Source of the DNA: Alphaproteobacteria bacterium
Lineage (GTDB): Bacteria; Pseudomonadota; Alphaproteobacteria; Paracaedibacterales; CAIULA01
Direction: 5' to 3'
NCBI GenBank assembly: GCA_019751935.1
Contig: JAIEMR010000086.1
Location: 1 to 22,413, forward strand
DNA: 22,413 nucleotides
The notes under the pieces are model-generated. The model saw only the letters and a program-made list of their open reading frames with translations. It was not told the origin of the DNA and made no database searches. How positions within the stretch are numbered: the stretch's first letter is position 1; each line of letters opens with the position of its first letter. Positions 22,134 through 22,413 of the stretch are shown here, in pieces. The translations under genes were made by a program, and so were the position numbers.

Positions 22134-22413
22134 GTGAAAATCTTATTCATCGCTGTTTTTTTCCTCTTTCATAGTTTAGCTTTTGCTTCAGAGCCCGTTG
22201 ATGCTTTTTCTTATTTTGAGTTTTATCGTGCCAAAAAAGGCGAAAAAACTGTATATATTCACGGAACACTCCACTCAAATGATCCGGCAGGAAATCCACT
22301 TGCACTGAATGCGGCTATTTATGGAGCAAGTGCTATACATACAGAAAATTTCAGTAGTGTCGGAGATTACAAAGCAGAACTTTCCCCTGAAGCAAGATTA
22401 AAATTACAAGAAA
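22134..22413 (+). CDS. Exported protein, possible TraB/GumN family, 3' end outside window
   Basis: The 93 complete codons seen here begin at GTG 22134; TAA directly precedes it, so no earlier start exists. The N-terminus MKILFIAVFFLFHSLAFAS is a signal peptide (cleavage likely after FAFA/LAFA-S). The early segment KTVYIHGTLHSN resembles the GT-x-H motif near the start of the TraB/GumN (TIKI-like) metalloprotease-related family, which is often exported. The next segment (TENFSSVGDYKAELSPEARLKL) does not settle the family. The Shine-Dalgarno is weak. Confidence 0.5.
   Translation, partial: MKILFIAVFFLFHSLAFASEPVDAFSYFEFYRAKKGEKTVYIHGTLHSNDPAGNPLALNAAIYGASAIHTENFSSVGDYKAELSPEARLKLQE

Noticed and set aside
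1..22413. CRISPR array, prophage, insertion sequence or toxin-antitoxin locus
   Set aside because: No regularly spaced repeats, transposase, integrase or recognisable toxin-antitoxin pair was seen; the two small membrane genes at 12728-13587 do not resemble a known system.

Overview
The window looks like a chromosomal segment of an AT-rich (about 40% GC by eye) alphaproteobacterium, most likely a host-associated lineage of the Holosporales/Rickettsiales type. Reasons: the order secG-pyrG-kdsA-eno-ftsB and the split three-gene proton-translocating transhydrogenase (pntAa-pntAb-pntB) are alphaproteobacterial; there are several exported proteins of unknown or effector-like character; one palindromic repeat lies inside a reading frame; and two genes are frameshifted. 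The species cannot be named from the sequence alone.

Layout. 1-503 (+): the end of an Isc-type [2Fe-2S] ferredoxin gene followed directly by iscX, the tail of an isc operon. 550-1425 (-): an exported protein that resembles the Bacillus transglutaminase Tgl. 1513-1546: a terminator. 1598-4563 (-): the pntAa-pntAb-pntB operon with a promoter upstream. 4746-5807 (+): an exported protein with an acidic duplication, three helix-turn-helix-like modules and a basic C-terminal tail. 5892-9263 (+): infC (with an AUA start), secG, pyrG, kdsA. 9287-10216 (-): an exported Pro-rich protein set into the otherwise conserved kdsA-eno junction. 10368-12010 (+): eno and an ftsB-like gene. 12082-12713 (+): an exported protein frameshifted at an A7 run. 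12728-13587 (-): two overlapping small membrane-protein genes. 13697-13783: tRNA-Leu(CAG). 13813-16260 (+): rnd-like, kdsD, rlmE. 16249-18730 (-): a TPP-riboswitch-controlled thiamine-precursor ABC transporter (ATPase, permease, broken substrate-binding protein). 18974-19150: a GC-richer block open on both strands. 19267-22413 (+): an RluA-type pseudouridine synthase, a short-chain dehydrogenase, a MotB/OmpA-like protein and the start of a possible TraB/GumN-family gene.

How the genes work together. Most of the window is housekeeping: Fe-S assembly, NADPH supply, translation initiation, Sec export, CTP synthesis, two steps of Kdo synthesis (kdsD and kdsA), glycolysis, divisome and rRNA modification. 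The accessory layer is a set of exported proteins scattered between these blocks, plus a thiamine-precursor importer that seems to be decaying. The most interesting items are the exported three-HTH protein with a basic tail (possible nucleus-targeted effector), the in-frame palindromic element in the thiY signal-peptide region, the TPP aptamer whose P1 stem contains the thiZ start codon, the AUA start of infC, and the slippery A7 frameshift.
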